This document shows, in pieces, positions 1-8,170 of a stretch of 64,000 bases of DNA. Source of the stretch: Corynebacterium doosanense CAU 212 = DSM 45436. GTDB taxonomy: Bacteria > Actinomycetota > Actinomycetes > Mycobacteriales > Mycobacteriaceae. Under the pieces are notes generated by a model that had not been told where the DNA came from, did not search any database, and was given only the letters and a program-made list of their open reading frames with translations. The translations under genes were made by a program, and so were the position numbers. The stretch's first letter is position 1. Each line of letters starts with the position of its first letter. The stretch covers positions 930,001 to 994,000 of the forward strand of contig NZ_CP006764.1 in NCBI RefSeq assembly GCF_000767055.1, in the 5' to 3' direction.

Positions 1-2
1 AT

Positions 3-56
3 TCCGTGGCCACGAGCCCGTCGCCCGCCGGTGACATGCACCTGCCGGTACAGTGA
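3..56 (+). CDS. C-terminal end of a septum formation initiator (FtsB/DivIC-like) protein, partial
   Basis: Only the last 17 codons are inside the window, ending in ...DMHLPVQ and TGA. The stop overlaps the GTG start of the DUF501 gene in a GTGA junction. In actinobacteria the gene before DUF501-ppx is usually an FtsB/DivIC-type septum formation initiator, so the assignment comes mainly from gene order; the visible residues are not diagnostic. Confidence 0.45.
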   Translation, partial: SVATSPSPAGDMHLPVQ

Positions 57-604
57 CCGCCATGCCTGTTGCACCCGAAGACCTCGATATCGTCCGCTCC
101 CAGCTCGGCCGCACCCCCCGGGGAGTGCTGGAAATCTCCTACCGCACCCCCGACGGCCAGCCCGCCGTGATCAAGACGGCACCGAGGCTTGACGACGGCA
201 CCCCGTTCCCCACGCTCCACTACCTCACCGACCCCCGGCTCACCGCCGAAGCCTCGCGGCTGGAGGTCGGACAGGTGATGAAGTGGATGCAGAACCGCCT
301 GGGCACCGACCAGGAGATCGCTGCTGACTACCGCCGCGCCCACGAGCACTACCTCGCCGAGCGCAACAAGATCGAGGACCTGGGCACCGACTTCTCCGGC
401 GGCGGCATGCCCGACCGGGTGAAGTGCCTGCACGTGCTCATCGCCTATGCGCTGGCGGAGGGGGCGGGCCACTTCCGCCTCGGCGACGAGGCCGTGGCAC
501 TGGCGGCCGAGCACGGGAACCTGCGGGGGACGGCGATTACGGCTGACTGGCCGTCGACAAGCGATCTGGGCCTGGAGCTGGACCAGATCCTGGAGGAGAG
601 CTAG
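53..604 (+). CDS. DUF501 domain-containing protein
   Basis: This 183-residue protein matches the DUF501 family in length and in the central TDPRLTAEASRLE and GGGMPDRVKCLH segments. No biochemical function is established for the family. The GTG at 53 overlaps the preceding stop (GTGA); an ATG at 62 is the alternative start. The stop directly abuts the ATG of ppx, so the two genes are very probably cotranscribed and translationally coupled. The order FtsB-DUF501-ppx-tRNA-Leu is a conserved actinobacterial block. Confidence 0.85.
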   Translation: MTAMPVAPEDLDIVRSQLGRTPRGVLEISYRTPDGQPAVIKTAPRLDDGTPFPTLHYLTDPRLTAEASRLEVGQVMKWMQNRLGTDQEIAADYRRAHEHYLAERNKIEDLGTDFSGGGMPDRVKCLHVLIAYALAEGAGHFRLGDEAVALAAEHGNLRGTAITADWPSTSDLGLELDQILEES

Positions 605-1519
605 ATGGCGCGGGTGGCGGCGATCGACTGCGGCACCAACTCGATCCGGCTGCTCATCTCTGACGAGGGCAGGGACGTGGCGCGGCTCAACGAGATCGTG
701 CGGCTGGGGGAGGGCGTCGACGAGACGGGACGGCTCAGCGAGAAGGCCCTGACCCGGACGAGGCGAGCGCTGGAACGCTACGTCAAGGTCATGCGTTTCG
801 AGGGTGTGGAGAAGGTGCGCATGGTGGCCACCTCGGCCACCCGCGACGCCGCCAACCGCGAGGAGTTCTTCGCCATGACCGAGGAGCTGCTCGGGGTGCG
901 CGCCGAGGTCATCTCCGGCCAGGAGGAGGCCGCGCTGTCGTTCACCGGCGCCGTCGCCGACCTCGACCCGGAGCGCGGGCCGTTCTGTGTCATCGACCTC
1001 GGCGGCGGGTCGACGGAGTTCATCGTCGGCACCGCCGACGGTGAGATCGCGGGGGCGCACTCCACGCAGATGGGCTGCGTGCGGCTGACCGAACGCATCC
1101 TGCGCACCGACCCGCCGACCGCCACCGAGGTAGAGATCGCCGCCGATTATGTTGCCGCTCGCCTCGACGAGGTGGAGAAGGTCGTCCCCATCGGCCGGGC
1201 GAGGACGTTTGTCGGCGTCGCCGGAACCTTCACCACGGTCTCGGCGCTGGCTCAGGGGCTGGAGACCTACGACCCCGCGGAGATCCACGGCTCGGAACTG
1301 CGTTTCGATGCCCTGCGCCTGGTGACCCGTCAGCTGATCTCGGAATCCGCCGCGACCCGCGCGCTCAACCCGGTCATGCATCCCGGGCGCGCCGACGTCA
1401 TCGGGGGTGGCAGCGTCGTCATCGAGGGCATCATCGACATGATCGAGCGCAGCAGCGACGCGGACACCTTCGTCATTTCCGAAAAGGACATTCTCGACGG
1501 TATCGTCGCAGGTCTGTAG
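605..1519 (+). CDS. ppx: Ppx/GppA family exopolyphosphatase / pppGpp phosphohydrolase
   Basis: The 304-residue protein has the ASKHA sugar-kinase/actin fold signature of the family: an N-terminal phosphate-1 loop (AAIDCGTNSIRLLI, residues about 4-17) and a phosphate-2 loop (VIDLGGGSTEFIVG, about 128-141). EVISGQEEA near residue 100 is also typical. It is a single-domain short form like mycobacterial Ppx2, without the C-terminal HD domain. Such enzymes hydrolyse polyphosphate or pppGpp in the cytoplasm; which substrate is used here cannot be read from sequence. It starts one base after the DUF501 stop. Confidence 0.93.
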   Translation: MARVAAIDCGTNSIRLLISDEGRDVARLNEIVRLGEGVDETGRLSEKALTRTRRALERYVKVMRFEGVEKVRMVATSATRDAANREEFFAMTEELLGVRAEVISGQEEAALSFTGAVADLDPERGPFCVIDLGGGSTEFIVGTADGEIAGAHSTQMGCVRLTERILRTDPPTATEVEIAADYVAARLDEVEKVVPIGRARTFVGVAGTFTTVSALAQGLETYDPAEIHGSELRFDALRLVTRQLISESAATRALNPVMHPGRADVIGGGSVVIEGIIDMIERSSDADTFVISEKDILDGIVAGL

Positions 1520-1537
1520 CCGGTCAGCGGTGCCAGA

Positions 1538-1610
1538 GCCCCCATAGCCCAATGGCAGAGGCAGTCGACTTAAAATCGATTCAGTCAGGGTTCGAGTCCC
1601 TGTGGGGGCA
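1538..1610 (+). tRNA. tRNA-Leu (anticodon UAA), class I-shaped
   Basis: All arms can be folded by eye: acceptor 1538-1544 with 1603-1609, D-loop containing GG, anticodon stem 1564-1568 with 1576-1580, loop CTTAAAA with anticodon TAA at 1571-1573 (34-36), T stem CAGGG/CCCTG and loop TTCGAGT, discriminator A at 1610. CCA is not encoded. The variable loop is only five bases (1581-1585), whereas bacterial tRNA-Leu normally has a long variable arm. The UAA anticodon predicts leucine. Confidence 0.9.
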
Positions 1611-1655
1611 CATAAAATCCAGCGCATGAATTTGTCGTGCACTAAACTCGGGCCG

Positions 1656-2525
1656 ATGAAACGCCGCCTAGCTGCCGTCGCCCTCATTCCCGCCCTGTTC
1701 GCCACCGCGTGCGCCGCGGACAGCGTCCAGAACGATTCCTCGGATTCCTCCACCATCTCCATCGGATCCCAGGACTACTACTCCAACGAGATCGTCGCCG
1801 AGATCTACGCCCAGGCCCTCGAGGAAGCCGGTTTCGAGGTGGAGCGTGAGTTTCGCATTGGCCAGCGCGAGGTCTACCTCCCGGACGTCGAATCCGGCAC
1901 GATCGACCTCATGCCCGAGTACAGCGGCGCGCTGCTGCAGTACTTCGACCCCGAGACCGACGCCCGCAGCGCCGACGACGTCTACGACGCGCTCGTCGAG
2001 AAGACCCCCGAGAACCTCCAGGTCCTGGACCGGGCGGAGGCCAATGACCAGGACGCCTACGTCGTGCGCGGGGACGACCCCGCCAACTCCATCGCCGATC
2101 TCGCCGACCGCGAGGGCCTGGTCCTCGGCGCCAACTCCGAGATCACCGAGCGCCCCTTCGGCCCCGACGCCCTCGAGCGTGTCTACGGCGTGAGTGTCGC
2201 CTTCACCCCGATCGAGGATTCCGGCGGGCCGCTGACGGTCAACGCCCTGCGTGGCGGGGACATCGACGTGGCCAACATCTACACCGGCTCCCCGGCGCTG
2301 GCGGGCGAGGACCTCAAGGTGCTCGACGATCCCGAGCACATCTTCGTCGCCTCCCACGTCGTGCCGCTCGCGTCCGCCGAGCTCGACCCGGAGGCCGCCG
2401 AGATCATCAACGACATCTCGGCCAAGCTCTCCCAGGAGGACATGCTGTCCATGAACTCCGCCTCGGTGAACGAGCAGCAGAACGCCGCCACCATCGCGTC
2501 CCGCTGGCTGGCGGACAACGCCTAA
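1656..2525 (+). CDS. Osmoprotectant (glycine betaine/choline/carnitine type) ABC transporter substrate-binding lipoprotein
   Basis: The ATG at 1656 gives MKRRLAAV followed by a hydrophobic stretch and a lipobox-like ATAC, so the mature protein is likely a lipid-anchored binding protein of about 265 residues. The OpuAC/ProX-type domain follows (SIGSQDYYSNEIVAEIYAQ, LMPEYSGALLQYF, YTGSPALAGEDLKVL). The domain binds quaternary-ammonium solutes; the exact ligand is not resolvable. It is the first gene of a four-gene operon with ATPase and two permeases, 10 bp before the ATPase gene. Confidence 0.88.
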   Translation: MKRRLAAVALIPALFATACAADSVQNDSSDSSTISIGSQDYYSNEIVAEIYAQALEEAGFEVEREFRIGQREVYLPDVESGTIDLMPEYSGALLQYFDPETDARSADDVYDALVEKTPENLQVLDRAEANDQDAYVVRGDDPANSIADLADREGLVLGANSEITERPFGPDALERVYGVSVAFTPIEDSGGPLTVNALRGGDIDVANIYTGSPALAGEDLKVLDDPEHIFVASHVVPLASAELDPEAAEIINDISAKLSQEDMLSMNSASVNEQQNAATIASRWLADNA

Positions 2526-2535
2526 GGAACCTCTG

Positions 2536-3327
2536 ATGTCCATCACCTTCGACAACGTCACCAAACGCTTCGGCGACACCGAGGCCGTCTCCGCGGTCTC
2601 CTTCGAGATCCCCTCGCGCACCACCGCGGTCCTGCTGGGTTCCTCCGGCTGCGGCAAGACCACCCTCATGCGCATGGTCAACCGCATGGTCGATCCCACC
2701 AGCGGACGGGTGCTTATCGACGATCTCAACGTGGCCGACAAGGATCCGGTGGAACTTCGGCGGAGCATCGGTTACGTCATGCAGTCCGGCGGCCTGATGC
2801 CGCACTGGACGGTCGCCGACAACATCGCGACCGTCGACCGGCTGCAGGGCGCCGACAAGGCCACCGCCCGGGCCCGGGCGGCAGAGCTTTTGGAGATCGT
2901 CGGCCTCGACGCCGCCATGGCCTCGCGCTACCCGGCGGAACTCTCCGGCGGCCAGCGCCAGCGTGTCGGTGTGGCCCGCGCGCTCGCGCCCGATCCCAAC
3001 ATCCTGCTCATGGACGAGCCTTTCGGCGCCGTCGACCCCATCCAGCGTCGCCTGCTGCAGGACGAGCTGCTGCGCATCCAGCGGGAGCTGAACAAGACCA
3101 TCCTCTTTGTCACCCACGACGTCGACGAGGCGCTCATGCTTGGCGACGAGGTCATCGTCCTGCGACCGGGCGCGCGTATCGCCCAGCGGGGAACGCCTGC
3201 ACAGCTCGTCGATAAGCCCGCCGACGACTTCGTTGCCGGGTTCATCGGCTCCCGCGGCAATCTCCGCCTCGACGGCTCCGTGGTCTACGACGACTCCGGG
3301 AGGGTCGTCGGAAAACTCTCCTCATGA
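2536..3327 (+). CDS. Osmoprotectant ABC transporter ATP-binding protein (OpuCA/ProV-like)
   Basis: The 263-residue ATPase shows Walker A GSSGCGKT (about 34-41), Q-loop region YVMQSGGLMPHW, signature LSGGQRQRVGVARAL (about 136-150), Walker B ILLMDEPFGAVD and switch histidine in FVTHDVDEA. It resembles OpuCA/ProV, but the C-terminal CBS pair of longer homologues is absent, so ionic-strength sensing through CBS domains is not expected. It powers import of a compatible solute with the two permeases that follow. The permease start overlaps its stop. Confidence 0.92.
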   Translation: MSITFDNVTKRFGDTEAVSAVSFEIPSRTTAVLLGSSGCGKTTLMRMVNRMVDPTSGRVLIDDLNVADKDPVELRRSIGYVMQSGGLMPHWTVADNIATVDRLQGADKATARARAAELLEIVGLDAAMASRYPAELSGGQRQRVGVARALAPDPNILLMDEPFGAVDPIQRRLLQDELLRIQRELNKTILFVTHDVDEALMLGDEVIVLRPGARIAQRGTPAQLVDKPADDFVAGFIGSRGNLRLDGSVVYDDSGRVVGKLSS

Positions 3328-3959
3328 CGTGGCTGCGCAACAACCTCGGCCTCGTCGCCGAGCTGACCTGGGCGCACCTGTGGCTGGTCATCCCCGCGGT
3401 CCTGGCCGCCGTGCTCATCGCCGTGCCGGTGGCGTACCTCGCCGTGCGCCAGCCCCGCGGTGGACAGCCTGTCCTGTCGGTGCTGACGCTGCTCTACGCC
3501 GTGCCGTCGCTGCCGCTGATCGTGGTCATCCCCGCGATCTTCGGCACGGGGCTGCGCTCCAACGCGACCATCGTCATCGCCCTGACCGCGTACGGGATCG
3601 CGCTCCTGGTGCGCTCCGCCAGTGACGCGTTCGCGGCCGTCGACGCCGACACCCGGCTCAGTGCCCGGGCGGTCGGATTCAACCGTCGACAGATGTTCAC
3701 CAAGGTGGACCTGCCGCTGGCCATCCCCGTCATCGTCTCCGGCGTGCGGGTCGTCGCCGTGTCCACCATCTCGCTGGCCACCATCGGCGCCCTGGTGGGC
3801 ATCTCCTCGCTGGGATCACTCATCACGGACGGGTTCACCCGCGCCATCGTCATCGAGGTGCTGGCCGGCATCGTCATGACCGTGGTGCTCGCCGTGGTCG
3901 TCGACCTCATCATCGTCGCCGTCGGGCGCATGCTCACCCCGTGGGAGGCCAGGCGATGA
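3324..3959 (+). CDS. Osmoprotectant ABC transporter permease (first)
   Basis: This 211-residue membrane protein has about five to six hydrophobic segments and the EAA-like cytoplasmic loop (ARAVGFNRRQMFTKVDLPLAIPVIVSGVR, from about residue 114) that docks on the ATPase. It is the OpuCB/ProW type of binding-protein-dependent permease. Its ATG overlaps the ATPase stop by 4 bp (ATGA), and its own stop overlaps the next permease start the same way, which indicates tight translational coupling. Confidence 0.9.
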   Translation: MTWLRNNLGLVAELTWAHLWLVIPAVLAAVLIAVPVAYLAVRQPRGGQPVLSVLTLLYAVPSLPLIVVIPAIFGTGLRSNATIVIALTAYGIALLVRSASDAFAAVDADTRLSARAVGFNRRQMFTKVDLPLAIPVIVSGVRVVAVSTISLATIGALVGISSLGSLITDGFTRAIVIEVLAGIVMTVVLAVVVDLIIVAVGRMLTPWEARR

Positions 3960-4618
3960 ACACCCTGACAGAAGTGGGCCGGTGGCTCACCGACCCGGAG
4001 AACTGGACCGGTGGCGGCGGCATCGGGGACCGCCTCGTCGAGCACCTCGGGGTGAGCGCGATGGCCGTGGCCATCGCCTTCCTCCTCGCGTTCCCCGTCG
4101 GCGTGATCGTCGGCCATTCGCGGCGCGGGGCCGGCGTGGTCGCCGGCTCCGTGGGGGCGATGCGCGCCATCCCGTCGATCGGCATCATCACGCTGTTCGG
4201 CCTGCTCATCGGCATCGGGCTCGTGGCCCCGGTCATCGCGCTTGTCCTGCTCGCCATCCCCTCGTTGCTGGCCGGCACCTACGCCGGAATCGAGGCGGTG
4301 GACCCGGCGACGGTCGACGCCGCGCGTGCCGTGGGCATGACGGAGCGGCAGATCGTCACCAAGGTGGAGCTGCCGCTCGCGGCCCCGGTCATCATCGGCG
4401 GGCTGCGCTCGGCGGTGCTGCAGGTGGTCTCCACCACGACGCTGGCGGCCTACACCGCGGACGTCGGTCTGGGGCGGATTCTCTTCACCGGACTGAAGTC
4501 CAACAACTACGTGCTCACCCTCTCGGCGGCCATTCTTGTCATCGCGCTGGCCGTTCTCATCGAGCTGATTCTGGCGTGGGGGAACAAACGGGCCGCCCGT
4601 TCCGTTAGAAAGGTGTAG
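3956..4618 (+). CDS. Osmoprotectant ABC transporter permease (second)
   Basis: The ATG at 3956 lies in the ATGA overlap with the upstream permease and is preferred over an upstream GTG at 3941. The 220-residue protein has several membrane spans and an EAA loop (DAARAVGMTERQIVTKVELPLAAPVIIGG). The pair of different permeases plus ATPase and lipoprotein is the usual OpuC arrangement. It is the last gene of the operon. Confidence 0.9.
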   Translation: MNTLTEVGRWLTDPENWTGGGGIGDRLVEHLGVSAMAVAIAFLLAFPVGVIVGHSRRGAGVVAGSVGAMRAIPSIGIITLFGLLIGIGLVAPVIALVLLAIPSLLAGTYAGIEAVDPATVDAARAVGMTERQIVTKVELPLAAPVIIGGLRSAVLQVVSTTTLAAYTADVGLGRILFTGLKSNNYVLTLSAAILVIALAVLIELILAWGNKRAARSVRKV

Positions 4619-4666
4619 AAGAATCCGGAACATCTCAGAAGACCGTGAAGAAAGGCCTGACGAAAC

Positions 4667-5482
4667 ATGAGAACCAACAACCCGGTACTGAATAACCTGC
4701 CGGCCGCCTCCCAGGGCGCCAACACCTACGAGCAGCAGAATCTCAACAACCCTTACGGTGCCCCGGCCCAGCCGGAGGCGCCGCAGCAGCGCACCGACCG
4801 CCCGATGACCGTCGACGACGTGGTCACCAAGACCGGCATCACGCTGGCCGTCATCGTCGTGTTCGCCATCGCCAACTTTGCGCTCGCGCAGGTCAACCCC
4901 GGCCTCGCCATGCTGCTCACCCTCGTCGGCGGTATCGCCGGCTTCCTCACCGTCCTCGTGCACGCCTTCAGCGCCCGCTCCCGCGGCCCGGTGATCACCC
5001 TGATCTACGCCGTGTTCGAGGGCCTGTTCGTCGGCGGCATCTCGCTGATCTTCTCCGGCGCCCTCGTCGGCGGCGCCGACGCCGGCTCCATGATCGGTCA
5101 GGCTGTCCTCGGCACCATCGGCGTCTTCCTGGGCATGCTCTTCGTCTACAAGACCGGTGCCATCCGCGTCACCCCGAAGTTCACGCGCTTCCTCACCGCC
5201 GCCATCATCGGCGTCGTGGTCCTCGCGCTGGGTAACCTCGTCATGGCCCTGGTCTTCGGCATGAACCCGCTTCGCGACGGCGGCCCGCTCGCCATCGTCT
5301 TCTCCATCGTCTGCATCGGCCTCGCAGCCCTGAGCTTCCTGCAGGACTTCGACATGGCGGACAAGATGATCCGCGCCAACGCACCCTCGAAGATGGCCTG
5401 GACCGTCGCCCTCGGCCTCGCCGTCACCCTCGTCTGGCTCTACACCGAGATCCTGCGTCTGCTGAGCTACTTCCGCAACTAA
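4667..5482 (+). CDS. Bax inhibitor-1/YccA family membrane protein
   Basis: The 271-residue protein has a proline/glutamine-rich N-terminal tail of about 50 residues and then seven predicted membrane segments typical of the BI-1-like/YccA family (for example FVGGISLIFSG and TLVWLYTEILRLLSYF near the end). Bacterial members are inner-membrane proteins, some with calcium-leak activity; its role here is unknown. Three bases separate it from the downstream permease, so readthrough transcription is likely. Confidence 0.85.
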   Translation: MRTNNPVLNNLPAASQGANTYEQQNLNNPYGAPAQPEAPQQRTDRPMTVDDVVTKTGITLAVIVVFAIANFALAQVNPGLAMLLTLVGGIAGFLTVLVHAFSARSRGPVITLIYAVFEGLFVGGISLIFSGALVGGADAGSMIGQAVLGTIGVFLGMLFVYKTGAIRVTPKFTRFLTAAIIGVVVLALGNLVMALVFGMNPLRDGGPLAIVFSIVCIGLAALSFLQDFDMADKMIRANAPSKMAWTVALGLAVTLVWLYTEILRLLSYFRN

Positions 5483-5485
5483 GCA

Positions 5486-6460
5486 GTGCCCGCTCTCCTC
5501 GAACGCCACCAGGTAGTCCTCTACCTGGTGGCGTTGGTCGTCGGCGGTGCCCTGGGCCTCACCGTCCCCGCCGTCGGCGCTCCCGCCGAAGCCGCCATTA
5601 CCCCGGTGCTGACGGCGCTGCTCTACGTCACGTTCCTCGCCGTCCCGCTCGTCGAGGCGGCGAGGTCACTCGCCGACCTGAAGTTCCTGGCCACGCTCGC
5701 CGGGGTGAACTTCCTCCTTGCCCCCGCGGTGGCGTGGCTGGTGACCCGCCCCGTCGAGGCGGACGGGGTGCTGCTCGTCGGCCTGCTGCTGGTCCTGCTG
5801 GCCCCGTGTGTGGACTACGTCATCGTGTTCACCCGCCTGGCCGGGGGAGCGGCGACCCGCCTGCTGGCGGCGGCCCCGTTGCTGCTGCTGGGCCAGATGA
5901 TCGCCCTGCCGCTCTACCTCCACCTCTTCGCTGGGGCGGGGGACATCGTTGCGCCGGGGCCCTTCGTGGACGCGCTGGTGTGGCTGATCCTTCTGCCGCT
6001 GGGCGCCGCGGTGCTCACGCAGCTGCTTCGCGCCCACCGGATCATGGCCGCGGCGGACGCGCTCATGGTCCCGCTGATGATGCTCACGCTCGCCACCGTG
6101 GTCGCCTCCCAGATCGGGGGAGTCGGCGCCCAGTGGGGGAGGGTGGCTGCCGTCGTCCCGGTGGCTGCGGTGTTCGCCGTGGTCATGGCCGCCGTCGGCG
6201 CGGTGGTCTCACGCGCGGCGGGGATCGACGTCCCCGGTCGTCGCGCGGTGACGTTCAGCGGGGCGACCCGCAACTCACTCGTCGTGCTGCCCCTCGCGCT
6301 GACCCTCCCGGCCGGATACGAGCTGGCCCCGCTCGTGGTGGTCACCCAGACGCTCACCGAGCTGCTGCTCATGGTGGCGTTCGTGCGGGTGATCCCCCGG
6401 CTGGTGGGCGCAAAAAACTCCCGCCCCGACATGGGGCGGGAGCGGGAGAGAGCTGCCTAG
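5486..6460 (+). CDS. Arsenite efflux / bile acid:sodium symporter (BASS) superfamily permease
   Basis: This 324-residue protein has about ten hydrophobic helices. It carries an APCVDYVIVF segment with a cysteine (about residues 109-118) at the place where ACR3-type arsenite transporters keep a conserved cysteine, and a TRNSLVVLPLALTLP segment typical of the BASS fold. Corynebacterial homologues are usually named arsenic resistance protein. No arsR or arsC lies beside it, so the substrate is uncertain. The start is a GTG 3 bp after the upstream stop. Its last codons lie inside a terminator hairpin that serves the opposite strand. Confidence 0.75.
   Translation: MPALLERHQVVLYLVALVVGGALGLTVPAVGAPAEAAITPVLTALLYVTFLAVPLVEAARSLADLKFLATLAGVNFLLAPAVAWLVTRPVEADGVLLVGLLLVLLAPCVDYVIVFTRLAGGAATRLLAAAPLLLLGQMIALPLYLHLFAGAGDIVAPGPFVDALVWLILLPLGAAVLTQLLRAHRIMAAADALMVPLMMLTLATVVASQIGGVGAQWGRVAAVVPVAAVFAVVMAAVGAVVSRAAGIDVPGRRAVTFSGATRNSLVVLPLALTLPAGYELAPLVVVTQTLTELLLMVAFVRVIPRLVGAKNSRPDMGRERERAA
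6412..6442 (-). terminator. Intrinsic terminator of the lipoprotein gene on the minus strand
   Basis: On the minus strand, CTCCCGCCCC pairs with GGGGCGGGAG around a 5-base loop and is followed by a run of six T. The 10-bp GC-rich stem plus U-tract is a standard rho-independent terminator. It lies within the 3' coding end of the convergent permease gene. Confidence 0.85.
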
Positions 6461-6933
6461 TTGGCGACCACGACGTCTTCAACGGTGACGACGGTGAAGA
6501 CCGTGTTGGTGCCGGTGTCGGTCGGCTCGGAGAGCTCGATCTCGGAGGTCGAACCGTTGGGGGCGGTGCCGTGGCCGGTGGCGGACTCCTCGGTCCACTC
6601 GTCCCAGGTTACCCCGGTGATCTGGGCAGCAGGGTTGGTGCAGTCCGTCGAGACGGCGGTGGGCTCCGTGGAGGGCTCGCCGAAGCAGTTGATGAACATG
6701 ACCTCGTCCTCGGCGGCAGCGCGCGCGGTGGTGGTGGTCGTGGTCGCGCTGGAGGTCTCGTGCGAGGAGTTGGCCTCGTCCTCGGAGGAGTGGACGCCGA
6801 GCGAATCCGGGTTCTGCGAGGTGGCGGTGTCGACCTTCTCCGCCGAGTCGTTCTGGTGGGGCGGGTGGCAGGCGGAGAGCGTGAGGCCGGCCGCGGCGAC
6901 GAGAGCGAGGGCGCTGGGGATACGGGAAGTCAT
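6457..6933 (-). CDS. Secreted lipoprotein of unknown function
   Basis: The start at 6933 gives MTSRIPSALALVAAAGLTLSAC, a lipoprotein signal with lipobox LSAC. The mature part (about 137 residues) has a low-complexity Ser/Thr/Glu linker with an ETSSATTTTTT run, then a compact C-terminal segment with two cysteines (INCFGEPS and STDCTNP) that could form a disulfide. No family is recognised. The stop overlaps the convergent permease stop by 4 bp. The gene is followed by its own terminator. Confidence 0.75.
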   Translation of the reverse strand: MTSRIPSALALVAAAGLTLSACHPPHQNDSAEKVDTATSQNPDSLGVHSSEDEANSSHETSSATTTTTTARAAAEDEVMFINCFGEPSTEPTAVSTDCTNPAAQITGVTWDEWTEESATGHGTAPNGSTSEIELSEPTDTGTNTVFTVVTVEDVVVAN

Positions 6934-6955
6934 CGGTTTTACTCCTGGGGGTGCG

Positions 6956-7474
6956 TTATGCCCGCGGGGTGGCGGCTTTCTGGGAATCGTACGGGGCGGC
7001 GGAGACGATCGTGACGGAAATGCTCTTTCCGCTGGGAGCGTCGTAGGAGCGGGTCTCGCCCTCGGACGCGCCGAGCACCGCGGCACCGAGCGGGGACTGC
7101 TCGGAGTAGGTCTCCAGGTCGGCGTTGTCCGTCGCGGCGGCGCGGGTGCCGATGAGGAAGGTCTCCTTCTGGGACTTGTCGCCGTTGTAGTACACGTGGA
7201 CGACGGAGCCGACGTTGGCGACACCCTCGACGACACCGGTGCGCTCGGTCGTGGAGTTGGCCAGCACCTCGGAGATCTGCTTGATGCGCGCCTCCTCCTG
7301 GTCCTGCTGCTCGCGCGCGGCGTCGTAGCCGGCGTTCTCCTTGAGGTCGCCCTCCTCGCGTCGCTCGTTGATCTCGGCGGCGACGGCGGGGCGGTGGTCG
7401 ATGAGCTCCTGCAGCTCGTTCTCGAGCTTGGCCTTCATTTCCGGGGTGATGTACTGCTTCTTGATGTCAGCCAT
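6956..7474 (-). CDS. greA: Transcription elongation factor GreA
   Basis: The 172-residue protein starts MADIKKQYITPEMKAKLENEL and has the N-terminal coiled coil with the basic/acidic tip (REEGDLKENAGYDAAREQQ, about 40-58). The acidic DLKENA tip reaches the RNA polymerase active site to stimulate cleavage of backtracked transcripts. A C-terminal FKBP-like domain follows, ending in SVTIVSA. It is single-copy in most actinobacteria. The lipoprotein gene begins 22 bp downstream on the same strand. Confidence 0.95.
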   Translation of the reverse strand: MADIKKQYITPEMKAKLENELQELIDHRPAVAAEINERREEGDLKENAGYDAAREQQDQEEARIKQISEVLANSTTERTGVVEGVANVGSVVHVYYNGDKSQKETFLIGTRAAATDNADLETYSEQSPLGAAVLGASEGETRSYDAPSGKSISVTIVSAAPYDSQKAATPRA

Positions 7475-7507
7475 GTGGGTAATACCCTCTCAAATAACGT
7501 GCGTTAG

Positions 7508-7528
7508 CCGCCCGCGCGTCGCGGGCGG
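7508..7528 (-). other. GC-rich hairpin between the DUF4307 gene and greA
   Basis: CCGCCCGC and GCGGGCGG form a perfect 8-bp stem with a 5-base loop. On the minus strand it lies after the DUF4307 stop and before greA. No T-tract follows, so it may be a weak terminator or part of the greA leader. Confidence 0.45.
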
Positions 7529-7558
7529 ACCTGTAATTCATAGTCGGAACGGATTTTA

Positions 7559-8020
7559 TCAGAACGTGTAGACGGGGTTGTCCACGTCCATGTACGGCGG
7601 AATTTTCTCCGAGCAGCCGTACACTCCGCCCGATACCGAGTACTCCCGGGTGGGGACGTCCACGGCGATGCGGCTGATGGAGTCCCCTCCGGGGGGAAGA
7701 ATCACTTCTCGACGGCCGACTTCAGCCATCTCGTAATTCAACGCGGTGACGATGCAGTAGGAGGGCTCCTCCACCTCGGCGCGGGTGATGTCCACCCACA
7801 CTCGCATGACGTCGTCGGACTGCCGCTCATAGCTGACCATGGAGATCTCCACCGGAACGGTGGAGCGGTTCTGCACGTACCGGACCAGGAAGACCACGCC
7901 CACGATCAGCGCCAGGACCATGATCACGGCGATGACCTTGGCGGTGATCCCGTTGCCCGCCTGCCCGTCGTCGGGGGAGCCGTAGCGGGAGGCGGGGCGG
8001 GAGGTGCTGGGGGAGGGCAT
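7559..8020 (-). CDS. DUF4307 domain-containing membrane protein
   Basis: The ATG at 8020 gives 153 residues: a short polar N-terminus, one transmembrane helix (AKVIAVIMVLALIVGVVFLV, about 26-45), then an extracytoplasmic domain with two cysteines (SYCIVTALNY and YGCSEK). This is the DUF4307 layout, a family next to mca in corynebacteria and mycobacteria. Function is unknown. It is divergent from mca with a 150-bp gap holding both promoters. Confidence 0.82.
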   Translation of the reverse strand: MPSPSTSRPASRYGSPDDGQAGNGITAKVIAVIMVLALIVGVVFLVRYVQNRSTVPVEISMVSYERQSDDVMRVWVDITRAEVEEPSYCIVTALNYEMAEVGRREVILPPGGDSISRIAVDVPTREYSVSGGVYGCSEKIPPYMDVDNPVYTF

Positions 8021-8170
8021 GATGGTGGGGTATACCTCTGGTCGATAAGACGTGAAGATCCGGGGTGCTCCTCCCACCCTAGTGTCTGAGGCAGGGAATG
8101 CCGGATTCCTCCGCCTCGCCGTTAGGATTGGCCCGGAGAGAACAAATCGTGTGAGGAAAGAGGATTTCCA

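Noticed and set aside
2407..5509. Long minus-strand open frames antisense to the osmoprotectant operon and neighbouring genes
   Set aside because: They are Asp/Gly/Arg-rich shadows of high-GC coding sequence on the other strand, without family motifs or ribosome-binding sites.
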